Positions 45,388-56,849 are shown, numbered from the stretch's first letter. The stretch is 64,000 nucleotides of DNA from Cycas panzhihuaensis (GCA_023213395.1 CM041465.1:3162001-3226000); one strand, 5' to 3'. The notes: generated by a model from the letters alone, not told the origin. Numbers and translations: made by a program.

Positions 45388-46190
45388 ATGGAAAGAACTA
45401 CAAAGATAGAGATTGAAAAGTTCAATAGTTAGAACTTTAAGTTGTGGAAGTTAAATATGGAAGATATCCTCATCAAGAAGGATCAATAGATCACTATAGC
45501 ATAAACAATTAGTTCAATAAGGTTATGTCTTTCAGACATGGTGTTGCTAAATGTTTCCACAAAGTCTACAGCTAAAGATATATGGAGAAAGTTAGAGGCT
45601 TTGTATCAAACAAAGTCCTTAGTTAATAAGCTATTTCTTTAGAAAAAGTTGTATTCACTCAGGATAAGTTATGGAGTTACAGTTGTAGATCCTCTCACTA
45701 CATTTAACACTATGGTGAGCTAGCTTGTTTCAGTTAGGATAATAATATCTAAAGAAGACAAGTGTATTACCCTATTATGTTCACTTCCTAATTCTTGGGA
45801 TAACCTTGTGATGATGATTAGTAGCATGGCTGCTGCCACTCTGAAATTTGATGATGTTATTGCTACTCTGCTGTCAGAAGAGACAAGGCAAAAATCTTCT
45901 AAGGATTATTTGAAAGAATAATTAGCAGTGAGAGGTCAAATATTGGATTGCATCTAATAAAGACCTAGGAACAGATGGCCAAAATCCAGAGGAAAATCTA
46001 AATCTCTAGGTAAAGGACCTTTGGTATGTTGGAGATGTGGGAAGGTTGGACATATGAAGAGCCAATGTTAAGTCAAGGTAGACAAGGGAAAGTCACTTGA
46101 AGCTACTTCTTCCATGGTAGCAAAAGTCTGTTATGAAACTAATGGTGATGTTTATTTGGCAACCTCATGTAAGTTATCAAATGTTGAGTC
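45388..46190 (+). pseudogene. gag: Cop-E gag
   Basis: ATG 45388: MERTTKIEIEKFNS, stop, NFKLWKLNMEDILIKKDQ (the copia gag N-terminus FNGxNFxxWKxxMxDxL). Then DIWRKLEALYQTKSL, LVMMISSMAAATLKFDDVIA and LLSEETRQK. An intact zinc knuckle CWRCGKVGHMKSQC lies at 46027-46068. Stops are mainly at Gln, Trp or Gly-codon-like positions. Confidence 0.88.
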
Positions 46191-47620
46191 TTGATTAATT
46201 GACTTTGGTGCTTCGCTTCATGTTACTCCCTATAGGGACTGGTTTTGCGAATACACAAGGATTGATGGAGGTGAGGTATTTCTTAGGGATCATTACCCAT
46301 ATAAAATTGTGGGTCATGGAAGGGTAAAGGTTCAATTTAGGGATGGAAGGGTTAAAACTATCCCTGATGTAAGTCATATTCCTGGTTTGGCTATGAGTTT
46401 GTTGTCTGCCAATCAATTGGGTGATGCAGGAATAGAAGTGATCTTCAATAAAGATAGTTGTAGAATGGTTTGAGGAGTGTTAGTGCTAACAAGAGGGGTC
46501 TGATTTGGAACACTATACAAGTTTGATGTAAGTATGATATATGCTTAAAGTTGCAATCTAGTTATTGCAGAAAGTGGTAATAATAAAGATGGGACTCAAA
46601 TATCACTTGCTAGTAAAACTCTATTGTGGCATCAGAGATTGGGCCATATTAGAGAGACAGGCCTCCATGATTTATTCTCCAAAGGTATGGAAGAAGACAT
46701 CTCTAGAATTAATGGCTCATTTGATTTTAATTTCCGTGAGCATTATATGTATGGTAAATATAATCAGGTCAGTTTTCCTTCAAGTTTGAAGAGGGGAAAG
46801 GGTATTCTACAATTGGTGAACATTGATTTTTTTGGACCTATTAATGTACCCTCATTACGTGGGTCCAGATACTTTGTCTCATTCATAGATGATTTCTCAA
46901 GAAATATATGGCTATACTTTCTCAAGCATAAATCTAAATTTTTCAATAAATTCAAAGAATTTAAGGCCTTGGTCAAGAATCAGAGTGATAGGTAGATCAA
47001 GGTACTAAGGACTGATAATGGAGGTGAGTTTTACTCAAAGGAATTTGAGCAGTTCTATAAGCAGTGTGGGATAGTAAAGAAAAAGATAATTCCCCATACG
47101 CCACAGAAGAATAGAGTTGTTGAAAGAATGAATAGGACCTTACTAGAGAGATCAAGGAGTATACTCAGTGATGCTGGATTGGAGAAGAAATTCTAGGTGG
47201 AAGTTGTGATGACTGCAAGCTGCCTGATAAATAGATCACTGACATTTACCTTAGTATATAAAACACCTGAAGAACTGTGGTCTAATAAGAAACCATCTCT
47301 TGGTCATCTTAGAGTTTTTGGTTGTAAAGCTTTTGTGCATGTTCCTAAATAGTAAAGGACTAAGCTTAATTTCCAAGCATAAAAGACTATTTTCATTGGC
47401 TATGGTGACGGTGTTAAAGGATATAAGCTTTATAGCCTTGAAACATAAAAGGTTGTGTATAGTTATGATGTTGTCTTTAGAGAGGAATTCAAGTCTCTAA
47501 AGCAAGATGAAGAACCAAAGGAGGAACACTCTAAGAAGGTATAATTTGAAGTAAGGAATGAATATTCTACATTAGAATATGAGTTAGCTGAAGAGGAAGA
47601 ACCAACTATAGACGTAGCTC
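46191..47620 (+). pseudogene. pol: Cop-E protease and integrase
   Basis: Protease motif LIDFGASLHVTP (46195-46235, S of DSGA replaced by F). Integrase zinc finger LWHQRLGHIRETGLHDLFSK at about 46620, whose Cys pair is damaged (FREHYMYGKYN for FCEHCxYGK). Core: LVNIDFFGPINV, YFVSFIDDFSRNIWLYFL, LRTDNGGEFYSKEFEQF and RVVERMNRTLLERSRSIL, so D,D,E are all present. KPSLGHLRVFGCKAFVHVPK closes the core. Confidence 0.9.
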
Positions 47621-47689
47621 AACCTCAAGAACCCCACATCTTGAGGAGATCAACTCGTGAGAGAAGATAGCCTGATAGGTATATTCTTG

Positions 47690-49290
47690 AAGACCTTCAT
47701 CACTCCTCTTATATTTTATCTACTATAGATGGTGATCCAAGTACTATTTGTGAGGCTCTAGAGTCAAAAGAGAGCCAACTCTGGATGAAGGCCATGCAGG
47801 AAGAAATGATATCCTTAGACAAAAATAATATGTGGGATTTGGTGGATCTTCCTGATGGTAGAAAACCTATTGATAATAAATGGATCTTCAAGAAAAAGTT
47901 CTGGGCAGATGGTACTGTGGAAAAGTACAAGGCTCACTATGTAGTAAAAGGCTATTCCTAGGTCAAGGGAATAGATTTTGGTAAGGTATTTTCTCCCATT
48001 GCAAAAGTTGCTTAGATTTTTGTTGGCTGTAGTAGTTGCCTATGACCTTGATGTGAATCAAATGGATGTGAAGACTACATTTTTTCACAGTGACCTCGAG
48101 GAAGAAATTTATATATTGCAGCCTGAAGGGTTTGAAGTTATAAGGAAGGAGAATATGGTATATAGGTTAAAGAAGTTATTATACAACTTGAAATAGTCAC
48201 TAAGGATGTGGTATCAAAAGTTTGATTCACATATATTGGCAAATGGCTTTGTGTATAGCAAAGCAGATCATTATGTTTATTATAAGTAGGTTGGTGATTA
48301 TTTTGTTATTCTAGCTTTATATGTTGATGACATACTTTTAGTTGGTAACAATAAAGGAATGAACCAACTTATGAAAGACCAACTATCATCTCACTGTGAG
48401 ATGAAGGACCTTAGTGTTGCACATTTTATTTTGGGTATTGAGATTAAAAGAGATAAGAGAAACATGAAGATTTGGCTTAGCTAATGACAGTACATTGAGA
48501 TAATATTACAATGGTTTAGGTTGCAAGATAGTAAACCAGTTAATGTTCATCTTCCTGCTAGTTTAAAATTTTAGTTGAATAATGCCCAAAGACTCACTAA
48601 GACATTGAAGACATGGAATTTATCCACTATTCTAGTGTTGCTGGTAGCCTAATGTATGCGATGGTTTACACTCGACTAGACATTACCCATGTAATAGGAG
48701 TAGTTAGTAGATATATGTCAAACCTAGGTAGGGAGCATTGGGTGGCTGTGAAAAGGATTTTCAAGTATCTACAAGGTATATTAGACTATGGAATTTGCTA
48801 TTAAGGAGATCCCATGGAGAGTAGAATAGTAAACCTGAGAGGTTTTGTTAATGTTGATTGGGCTGGAGATCTTGACAGTAGAAGATCTACAAGTGGGTAT
48901 GTTTTTACCTTTTGTGGTGGCGCAGTCAGTTGGATGAGTAAAAGACAATAAGTTATGGCACTTTCTAGCACATAAGTATAGTATATAGTAGCTACTCATG
49001 CGTGCAAGGAAGCAGTTTGGTTACAGAGATTATGCATAGATATTGGCTTTAAGTAGGATGTTGTGAGGATAGATTGTAATAGTCAAAGTGTAATCTACCT
49101 AGCAAAGAATCCCATTTTTCATGCTCAGTCAAAGCATATTGATGTGCAATTCCATTTTGTGAGGGAGATGGTTCAAGATCACAAGGTGGACTTGTAGAAG
49201 ACTACTATACAAGAGAATGTTGTAGACTCATTGACTAAGATTATTAGCATAGAAAAATTTAAATGGTATAGAATTATAATAGGTGTTTAT
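47690..49290 (+). pseudogene. pol: Cop-E reverse transcriptase and RNase H
   Basis: SKESQLWMKAMQEEMISLDK, DNKWIFKKKFWADGTVEKYK, NQMDVKTTFFHSDLEEEIYI, the intact active-site strand LALYVDDILLVG (about 48325) and MKDLSVAHFILGIEI. RNase H: SLMYAMVYTRLDITHVIG (48640 onward), WAGDLDSRRSTSGYVFTF and a SKHIDVQFHFVREMVQD end near 49150. Many TAG/TAA stops at Gln positions, for example after LLYNLK and after YVYYK. Confidence 0.9.
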
Positions 49291-49353
49291 GATTTTGGTA
49301 TTCAATAGTTATGTATGTAAGTTTTCTTGTAAAGTGTTCAATAAGTGGGAGAT

Positions 49354-49851
49354 TGTTAGATATGTTAAACACTTTGTAAGTATTACATGGTATAGGAATC
49401 ACACCTGAGCCCCTTTGTGGGGTCTGGGGCTTGTTGTAGGGTTGGTGGCTAGGGGGTCTGGGGGGCCAGTGGCCCCCAGGCCGGGGTTCAGGGACGGGAG
49501 CCCCCGAGAAAATTTTTTGGGTGTCTTATAGGGGTCTATGTCAACCCATGGTTTATGTCCATTGTATTGTAAAACTGCAAGGTGATATCTTGTAATATTA
49601 TGTCTATATATATTCTTATGTAATGACACATCTAATATGTAATGTAATGGTCATGGATGAGTTGAGGAGAAGAGTTGGGGTTCATTCATCTCTATAATTC
49701 TTTAGCTATTACTCAAATTAATAAAAGGCCTATGCTTAGACCTGAATCTCTTGGTGTTCTTTGTTGAGTGCTTAATTTGTTTATATTATTTGTTCTTTAT
49801 ATGGTTTAGAGTTGCGCTATCACATTGCTTCTTGGTTATATTTTCTCTTCA
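49354..49851 (+). repeat. Cop-E 3' LTR
   Basis: 498 bp from TGTTAGATATG to CTCTTCA. The G-rich block is kept at 49452-49498. Confidence 0.93.
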
Positions 49852-49856
49852 GATTC

Positions 49857-50800
49857 AAGTATGTGACTATTGCCAAAGGCTTGGAAAACCTGATCGACAA
49901 GATTTCCAACCCCTACACCCAATCCCACCTTTAGCACCATTTGAGAAATGGGGACTCAATTTTATCGAACCAATCAAACCATTTGCCTGACTATCCCAAG
50001 CCTGATTTATATTAGCGGTGACTGACTACATGACCAAATGGGTGGAAGAAAGGGTATGAAGGAAAGCAAACTAAGAAAGTACAACATGATTCCTTTATGA
50101 AGTGATTATTACATAATTTAGATCCCAATAGAAATTGTAAGTGATCAAGGGGTCTATTTCCTTAACCAAACCATATAGATATTAACATTGACCTTCATGA
50201 TAAGCCATCAGAAATCCATGCCATATTACCTAAGGGTGAACAAGTAAGCAGAATTTTGAAATAAGATCATTGAGAATTATCTAAGAAAGGTTTGTGACGT
50301 GGGAAGATCTGACTGGGCTGAGAAAATCCCATCAGTATTATGGGCTTTCATAACAATGTATAAGAGATTGACAGGGCAAACATCGTTTCAATTGGTCTAT
50401 GGAATAGAAGCCATTCTTCCTATGGAGTTTGAGATACCAAGCTTAAGAACTACTGTGCATTATCAATTGGATGACTTCCACTCCTTACGATAGAGATTGG
50501 AAGAGTTAGTAAGACTAGAAGAAAAGAGGTATATGATGAAATGGTTACAAAGCATAGAAAAATGATGACAAAAGACATGGCATGATTGACATCTATACAA
50601 GCCATAGTTTAAAGAAGATGACCAAGTCCTTCTCTATGATAGCAAGTTTAAAATGCACCCTAGGAAGTTCAAAATGAGATGGTTAGGACTTTATATTATA
50701 AAATAAATCTTTGAAAATGGGTTAGTAGAACTATGGGAAATCAATGGATCATTGATACCAACCTTAGTGAACAGTAGCTAACTAAAACCATATGTCAATT
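49857..50800 (+). pseudogene. pol: Gyp-D integrase, core and C-terminal part
   Basis: Resumes with QVCDYCQRLGKPDRQDFQPL, the CxxC half of the zinc finger, then PFEKWGLNFIEPIKPFA, where the first catalytic Asp position reads Asn. VTDYMTKWVEE follows. The 50299-50493 frame has SDWAEKIPSVLWAFITMYKR, TSFQLVYGIEAILPMEFEIP. The tail shows DDQVLLYDSKF-like and PYVN near 50780. The D35E spacer is scrambled by stops. Confidence 0.87.
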
Positions 50801-50896
50801 AGAAGGAATTACTGGCTAGATCAGTTGGTTGTAACATAACATGTTGTGTGAAGTTGAGGTGAATTGGACCGCCTTGATACTAGAATATGATCCAGT

Positions 50897-51480
50897 TCAG
50901 TATGGAAACATAAAATTATAAAAAAAAATAAAAAATGAGAAAAAGAACCATAACTCATCATATACATGAGCAATAAGGGAAATCATAAAAGGGAAAGATA
51001 TACCATGACGAGAAAAACCAAGAATGAAGAGGAATTCTATAAAAAAAAATAGATTTTTCACACTTATACCAGTAAAATATACTATACATACCAAAAATGT
51101 ATATTACCAGGTATGCACAGTGTAAAATAAGCTAAAATACACTATACATACAAAAAAAGTATACTACCAGGTACACACAGTAAAAAAATTGAATAAGTGA
51201 ATTGAATTATACTATACGTACTTGAAAAGTATGCTATCAAGCATGCATAGAATAAGGATCCAAATAAGTTAAAAGTATATAATACGTACCTACAAACATT
51301 CTCATATGGTACACAACAAAGAAAGGAGGATAATTTAGCTTGAATTCTTAGTAGAAAATAGCCAAAAGGAACCCTTATGATACGAAGAATCACTAAGGCA
51401 AGATTTGCCATAGATTCTGAAGAATAATTTCAAGAAAATAGTAACCATTCCAAAAAGATATACATGTAGGGTTCACATTT
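50897..51480. other. Gyp-D spacer with short tandem repeats
   Basis: AT-rich region between integrase and the extra ORF. Units of about 60-70 bp at 51075-51290 share ACTATACATAC...AAGTATACTACCAGGTA...CACAGTA (three clear copies and one degraded). Minus-strand frames here have no recognised family. Confidence 0.65.
51075..51290. repeat. Short tandem repeats in Gyp-D
   Basis: Unit starts near 51075, 51134, 51205 and 51270, each with CTATACATAC or CTATACGTAC followed by an AAGTATNNTANCA block. Confidence 0.7.
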
Positions 51481-51525
51481 GTATTTCTTGGTTATTATAA
51501 TTCTACTTTTAGGAATCCCATAGCT

Positions 51526-52690
51526 AATGACCATGAGGACATCGGGATGCCAGGAAGCCTTTCTGCTTAAGCTAAGGAAGGAGTTGGAGGGATTACCTTC
51601 ACAATTCAGAGTTAAAGTTAAACAGCTAGGTTGAAGGGAATATATATACTATAACCCTCTCTATTATGACCAAGAACTAATGAAAAACATTTTATTGGAA
51701 CTCAAAAAGGACTTGAAGAAGGTAAGTCTAGATACAAAAATAATCCACTTGCTAACAAGACTCCCAAATGAGGGGGAATTCCCCACAGAATGTGAGACCT
51801 AGTTGAAGGAATTTTGCTAGGAAAACACTCAATTAACCTTGGGAGAAATTCAGGTAGTAGACATAAAGGATGCCAGATTACAATGGGTAGCCAAAGTAAT
51901 AAATTCTAGATTTTTATAAAAAAGAAAGTACACATACATTTTAGAGGGAATGATACCAATATTACTAAAGATTTGAGATGGGGAGAGACTTAATTGGTCA
52001 AAATTCCTAGCAGTGAATATGGTATAACAGATTCAGGAAGTGATAACACACCCATTCTGTCATCCCTCCTTGTTATTAGCTATCCTATTTTACTAATGTC
52101 TAGGTGTATAACTAGTAAAAATAGTAATTCCTCTAAATGGACTACTTATAAAGTAATGGGTAACTGAGTTTTTGGACATTACCCAGGATAAAGAATTAAA
52201 GAAAAGAATAAAAAAGGAAATGACAAAAGTTTTTAAATGACTATAACAAACTCCTGGAATGCCTATTCCACACCGTGCCAAACAAACCATCCAAAAAAGT
52301 AATAAAAGAAGAAAGTACAAGGAAGAGCCTGAAGAGGAGGAAGAAGTAGAGCCCTCACTTGAAGAATGGGTAGAATTCCCTCCTGTAATGGAGATAGGAG
52401 AAACATCAGTACCTCCTCCTACAGATAATAGATCATGTCAAATCATTTAATTGATCAAAGAGATAGAAGAAGGATACAAAGCATAAATAACTTCCCTTCA
52501 AGAGAAAATTAAAGAAAAAAATGTAATAATATAAACACTTACCCAAATTAATAAAGAAATATTGGTTGCAAAAGATTCATTAGCAAGGCAAAGGAAGCAG
52601 GAGTAGCCCTAAGACAGAGAGGGGGAGGAATACCATAAATTTTAAATTATTTTGTTGAGCAAGGATGCTCAAACCAATCATGTTGACTTG
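51526..52690 (+). pseudogene. Gyp-D extra ORF downstream of integrase
   Basis: A plus-strand reading of about 390 codons, broken mostly at Gln or Trp positions: TSGCQEAFLLKLRKELEG, ELMKNILLELKKDLKKVSLD, RLQWVAKVINSRFL, KRKYTYILEGMIPILLKI, EVITHPFCHPSLLLAILFY, ELKKRIKKEMTKVFK, then an acidic stretch at 52320-52440 (EEPEEEEEVEPSLEEWVEFP) and a C-terminal Lys/Glu helix. The WVAKVINSRF ... ILLKI ... HPSLLLAILF pattern recalls the putative plant transposon protein family (Pfam PF20167) seen in retroelement extra ORFs; that link is by eye only. No env features such as a signal peptide or membrane anchor are visible. Confidence 0.55.
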
Positions 52691-52697
52691 GGATAGA

Positions 52698-53560
52698 TGT
52701 TGGGACATATTTTGATACACTAGGCTATGTAGACACTAGAAGTAGGCTATGTAACTATTGAGGTGTAGGTACCGACCATACATATGTATGCATTATATAG
52801 AAAAGGAAGAAATCAACATTCTAGGTATGTATAATAGGTGCATACCTGAATAGGTATGCATCTAGAATACGTACCTTCTACAGTATGCAAGAAAATAACA
52901 AGGGTATGCACGACAGAACTAGACCAATGAGTACCTAGGAGGATGAAATCAGTACCCAAGGATGTATGTACAAATGTATAGATGGGAAAATATAGTAATT
53001 AGGAAAATTAACCAGTGATCAACCAAGAGGTACACACATGATTGAAAGGGTACGATTATGATAGGGAGTTATAACCCTTTAGTAAAAGGACACTAAGGAG
53101 GTGCATTTAAGGGAACCTGTAAGGACTATTCCAATAGTGATAGTTAAGCATTCCAAACACATGATGGTACAGTATCTAGTACATATATCCAGTAGTATAG
53201 AGTAGTGTACAGGAGATGCATTATGTGATGCATACCTTTTGGGAATGTATATGACAACATTAGTGTATATGACTGGAATGTATAGGGAATACATTATAGT
53301 ACCTGTTGTATAAAGACTTATTACTTAATAAAGGAAGAGTTACATGGAAAATGTTGATTCTATGTATTCTATAAGGATTAAATGATGGATATTTATTATT
53401 TATTGTACTGTTATGTGTAATCTATGACATTGTTTTATGGAATTATGAACAAATCTATGATAATCTAGTATAAGAAGTATGTTGACTTAATACAAGACTA
53501 GACTACCAGTGATCCCTTGATAAGTGTACCTATCTCAATGGGGAGATACCTAAGTCAACA
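52698..53560 (+). repeat. Gyp-D 3' LTR
   Basis: 863-bp partner of 37942-38805. TATAAAGA lies near 53309 and AATAAAGG near 53329. Confidence 0.92.
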
Positions 53561-54470
53561 TTGATATGCTAATAACAGGGAATAGTGAACAGGTAATTAG
53601 CCAGCTGAGGAAAGACCTTGCTAAGACTTTTGAATTATTTGACCTCGAGTTGATGAAATATTACTTGGGAATTAAAATAACTCAAAAGAATGGAAAAATC
53701 TTTCTCTTTGAAGAAAAATATATCAATGACCTTCTGACAAAGTTTTAGTTGGAAGGTGCTTGAATAGTGGATATACCTATGGAACCTAATGTTAAACTCT
53801 CAACTGATGGTGACACTAGGAAGGTAGACACAACACTCTACAGGTAACTTGTAGGTAGTCTTATCTATACTACCAACACAAGGCTAGATATTACATACTC
53901 TATTGGCATTCTTGCAAGATTCATGACAAATCCTAAGTAGAATCACTGGCAAGATGTAATATGAGTGTTGAGGTACCTGAAGATGACCAACAAATATGGT
54001 ATGTTATATGAACCCAATGCAAAATTTAAACTCTATGCATATACAAACTTAGACTTTGCCAGAGATAAATACATAGGAAGATCTACATCTAGGTACATAA
54101 TATTTCTTGGAATAGCACCAATATCATGAAGATCCAGATGGCAGAAGATAGTTGTAGACTCAACTACCGAAGTTAAATATATTGCTACTTCTAAGATAAG
54201 CAAGGAAGTGATATGGTTTAAAAAATTATTGAATACATTAAATGCCACTGAAACAAGTTCTACAAGCTTACATGTAGGTAATCAATCTACAATCCAAATA
54301 GCTAAAAATCCTATATTTCATTATCGTACCAAACACACAAGTATGAAAGTCCACAGGATTAGAGAACTAGTTCATGATGGCACAATTCAATTGGAGTATT
54401 GCTCTACAACAGATCAAGTGGCTGATATCTTCACCAAGCCACTGAAGAGGGGAATGTTTGAATAGTTCTA
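53561..54470 (+). pseudogene. pol: Cop-B RT (C-terminal part) and RNase H
   Basis: Resumes after Gyp-D with DMLITGNSEQVISQL, FELFDLELMKYYLGIKITQK (53566-53748), then LVGSLIYTTNTRLDITYSIG, YLKMTNKYGMLYEPNAKF, RSTSRYIIFLG, TEVKYIATSKISKEVIWFKK. The 85-codon frame 54208-54465 ends in TTDQVADIFTKPLKRGMFE, the copia C-terminal signature. Confidence 0.92.
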
Positions 54471-54928
54471 AAGGCAACTTGGCCTTAGGGCTTCTATCTC
54501 TGACTAATTGAAGGAGATGACAATAGGACCATCATACTCTATCTCATTCTTAAAAATCCCTTGTGGGCATGAAGGACAAGAGTAAGTTTCTTCTTTATCC
54601 CATTCGTGAAAACCCCTTGTGGGTATGAAAGGATAAGGGTTGTATTATTTTGGAAAGTCATAATCTGTGAAAACCTATAAAGGCATGGGGGATGACCAAA
54701 TTGTATATAGAGACTCAGTAGATTTCAACTACAAAATTCATTGTACTGATTGGCTATTTGGATTTATTTAAAGAGCCACCTAATCCAGGTTAGTAGATTA
54801 GAAAATCTATGGGTTTTCTTCCCCATGAGGGTTTCCAACAAAAGTGTATTAGTAGTTTGCTTTGTAAGAGGATCAAATGAAGACCTCATAGGATAGAATA
54901 AAATAGGATGAAATGACCTTCTACCATT
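54471..54928 (+). other. Cop-B 3' untranslated internal region
   Basis: Between the pol stop and the polypurine tract. No coding family. It contains imperfect CCTTGTGGG(C/T)ATGAAGGA-type repeats at about 54550-54700. Confidence 0.6.
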
Positions 54929-54939
54929 AAGGGGGAGAT
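54929..54939 (+). promoter_or_regulatory. Cop-B polypurine tract
   Basis: AAGGGGGAGA next to the 3' LTR start at 54940. Confidence 0.85.
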
Positions 54940-55237
54940 TGAAATGGGTTAATATCATAAGGTCATTACATTAGTTGATTATTTCTAAAAAGGATCTTAA
55001 GTGAACTTTAAATTAGATCACTTAAGTAAAATGCACTTTTATGTGTATTATGTGTAATTTCATTTCACCTAACTCTAATGCTCCCTCTCTCAATATAAAA
55101 GGAAAATCTCAATGGAGGAGGCTCATTCTTACCTCCCTATTTTATAAGAGCTACTCTCTTTCTCTTAAGTCTCTCTTTATCATATATTTACCTTTGTGTT
55201 TATTACATGGAGATGAAGGATATATCTACTCTTTTCA
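54940..55237 (+). repeat. Cop-B 3' LTR
   Basis: 298-bp partner of 15703-16000, TGAAATGGG to CTTTTCA. Confidence 0.92.
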
Positions 55238-55249
55238 GCCAGGGCTATT

Positions 55250-56826
55250 ACTATTATTATAGTATTTAGTTTAGTTATAGGTAAAAATATTTCTTCATAG
55301 TCTACCCCATTTATTTAGGTGTAGCCCTTCGCAACAAGCCTTGCTTTGTATTTTTTAATCTTTTCTTTGGATGCTTCCTTTATTTTGTCAGTCCATTTAC
55401 AATTTATTGTTGGTTTGTTAGGTGATAATTCAACCAATTCCCAAGTTTAATTTTTTATAATAGAATCTATTTCAACATCCATGGCTATTCTCTATTTGAT
55501 CTACTCCTTTACCTCTATAAATGATTATGGTTATATATTATTGTATAATTCTCTATATCTTTGGCTCCCTATTCTATAAGGATGTATGTCTCCTTTTCCT
55601 TCCTTGATAGTTTTGAGGTACTATTTGGGTACCTTCTTCTTCTTTCTTGGTTCCTCTTTAGTTATTTATTCTTCCAGTGATAGTTTCTTCTTCTAAAGGT
55701 GAGTCTTCATGTGAGGCTTGTGGTGAGACTAATTCTTCTAAAATGTCTTCTAAAGTTAATCTAAATTCTTCCTCAATAGGAATTTCTTAAGAGATAACTT
55801 GAGGTGCATTGTCAATTATCTTGATTTGATTTTTATCTTCTTCTACATCTTCTTCATTAAATATGACATCTTTACTTACATAGATCTTAATGGTTTTTAT
55901 ATTTATGCATTTATAGGCTTCTAAATTCTTACTATAACCAATCATAATACATTATAAACTCTTAGAGTGAATCTTTATTCTTTTCTTATTAGGGATATGA
56001 ATAAATGCATGACATCTAAATATCTTCAGATAACTTACATCTAGTTTTCTTCCTATCTAGGTTTCTTCTAGGGTGAGAAGATCCAGTGCCTTTGTTGGAC
56101 TTCGATTCAATAAATAATAAGTTATACTTACTATTTCAACCTAGTAGGATTTAGAGACCTTTTTCTATATACCATACTAGTTGTCATTTCCATAATGGCT
56201 CTATTTTTTCTTTCTATAACCCTATTAGATTGAGGCATATATGGGGTTGTGAATTATCTACAAATTCTATTTGCTTTGTAGTAGCTTAGGAATTCCTTTG
56301 AAATGTATTCACTTCCACCATCAGACCTTATGCATTTGATCTTTTCATATGATTCTAATTCCTCTTCATCCTTGAATTCTTTAAAGCTATCAAATACTTC
56401 TGATTTATTATGAAGGAAGTAAACCTAGATTCTCCTAGTTAGATTATTAATATATGTAAGAAAGTATCTATAACCATTGATTAAATGTAGAGTTAGAGGT
56501 CTATATATGTTCGTGTGTATTAACTTCAATTTATTCTAAGCTTTCCATTTGTTTTCTTTAAATGGGAACCTATGTTATTTTCCTAATTGATAACTTTTAC
56601 AAACATAATTATCTGATGTGATGGAAGGGAGTCCATTGAATAGTCCTTCCTTCTTTATTGACTTCAATTTTAACATGGGGAGATATTCATACTTCAAATT
56701 CCATAATTTATCATTAAGATTCGCAACTGTATAAGCTTTTACATTACAGAGTACTAGGTAGGAAAGTAGCCTATATAGATCATTACTTTCTACTTCCTTT
56801 ATGATTAGATTGCCATTATTTTTCAT
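55250..56826 (-). pseudogene. pol: Cop-C integrase and RT N-terminal part
   Basis: GAG-pre-integrase and zinc-finger remnant at 56826-56575 (KLWNLKYEYLPMLKLKSIKK, YVCKSYQLGK). The core follows in pieces: LIHTNIYRPL, CIRSDGGSEYISKEFLSYY (about 56330) and RVIERKNRAIMEM (about 56215), so two of three catalytic residues are visible. RT starts at about 55440 with TWELVELSPNKPTINCKW, KYKARLVAKGYT, INGVDYEEIFLPITKLNTII and stops in VIALA at about 55243. Confidence 0.82.
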
Positions 56827-56849
56827 ATCTAGGATGTAACAAAACCCTT

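Larger units (their letters stand above)
44800..49851 (+). mobile_element. Cop-E: full-length degenerate Ty1/copia (Tnt1-like)
   Basis: LTRs 44800-45301 and 49354-49851, PBS-like CAGTATCAGAGC (45304-45315) and polypurine AAGTGGGAGAT before the 3' LTR. The target duplication AATTC (44795-44799) versus GATTC (49852-49856) differs at one base. Removing the element joins EDVRK-stop-IQVCDYCQRLG in the Gyp-D integrase frame. gag and pol follow copia order, with motifs closest to Tnt1-type elements (CWRCGKVGHMKSQC; LWHQRLGHIRETGL). It is the youngest insertion of its branch by nesting. Confidence 0.94.
37942..53560 (+). mobile_element. Gyp-D: Ty3/gypsy element, split by Cop-E
   Basis: LTRs of 864 and 863 bp (37942-38805, 52698-53560) with TG...CA ends surround a plus-strand gag-PR-RT-RH-IN set (39640-50800) plus an extra ORF after integrase. 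It lies inside Cop-B RT at the active-site codons. The flanks GGATG and TTGAT do not match, so no target duplication is visible. Cop-E (44800-49851) interrupts its integrase. Internal polypurine-like ACTTGGGATAGA lies at 52686-52697. All reading frames carry many stops. Confidence 0.92.
15703..55237 (+). mobile_element. Cop-B: Ty1/copia element, split by Gyp-G and Gyp-D
   Basis: Bounded by 298-bp LTRs at 15703-16000 and 54940-55237, with a PBS at 16003-16014 and a polypurine tract (AAGGGGGAGA) just before 54940. Coding pieces run in copia order: gag 18029 onward, GAG-pre-integrase to 19672, integrase 36033-36830, RT to 37941, RT/RNase H 53561-54470. Cop-B sits inside the RT of minus-strand Cop-C. 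Gyp-G and Gyp-D account for about 32 kb of the span, leaving about 7.6 kb of Cop-B itself. No clean 5-bp target duplication is visible. Confidence 0.9.

Noticed and set aside
51526-52690. Envelope gene of a plant errantivirus-like element
   Set aside because: No signal peptide, transmembrane anchor or glycoprotein-like Cys pattern is visible in the extra ORF.
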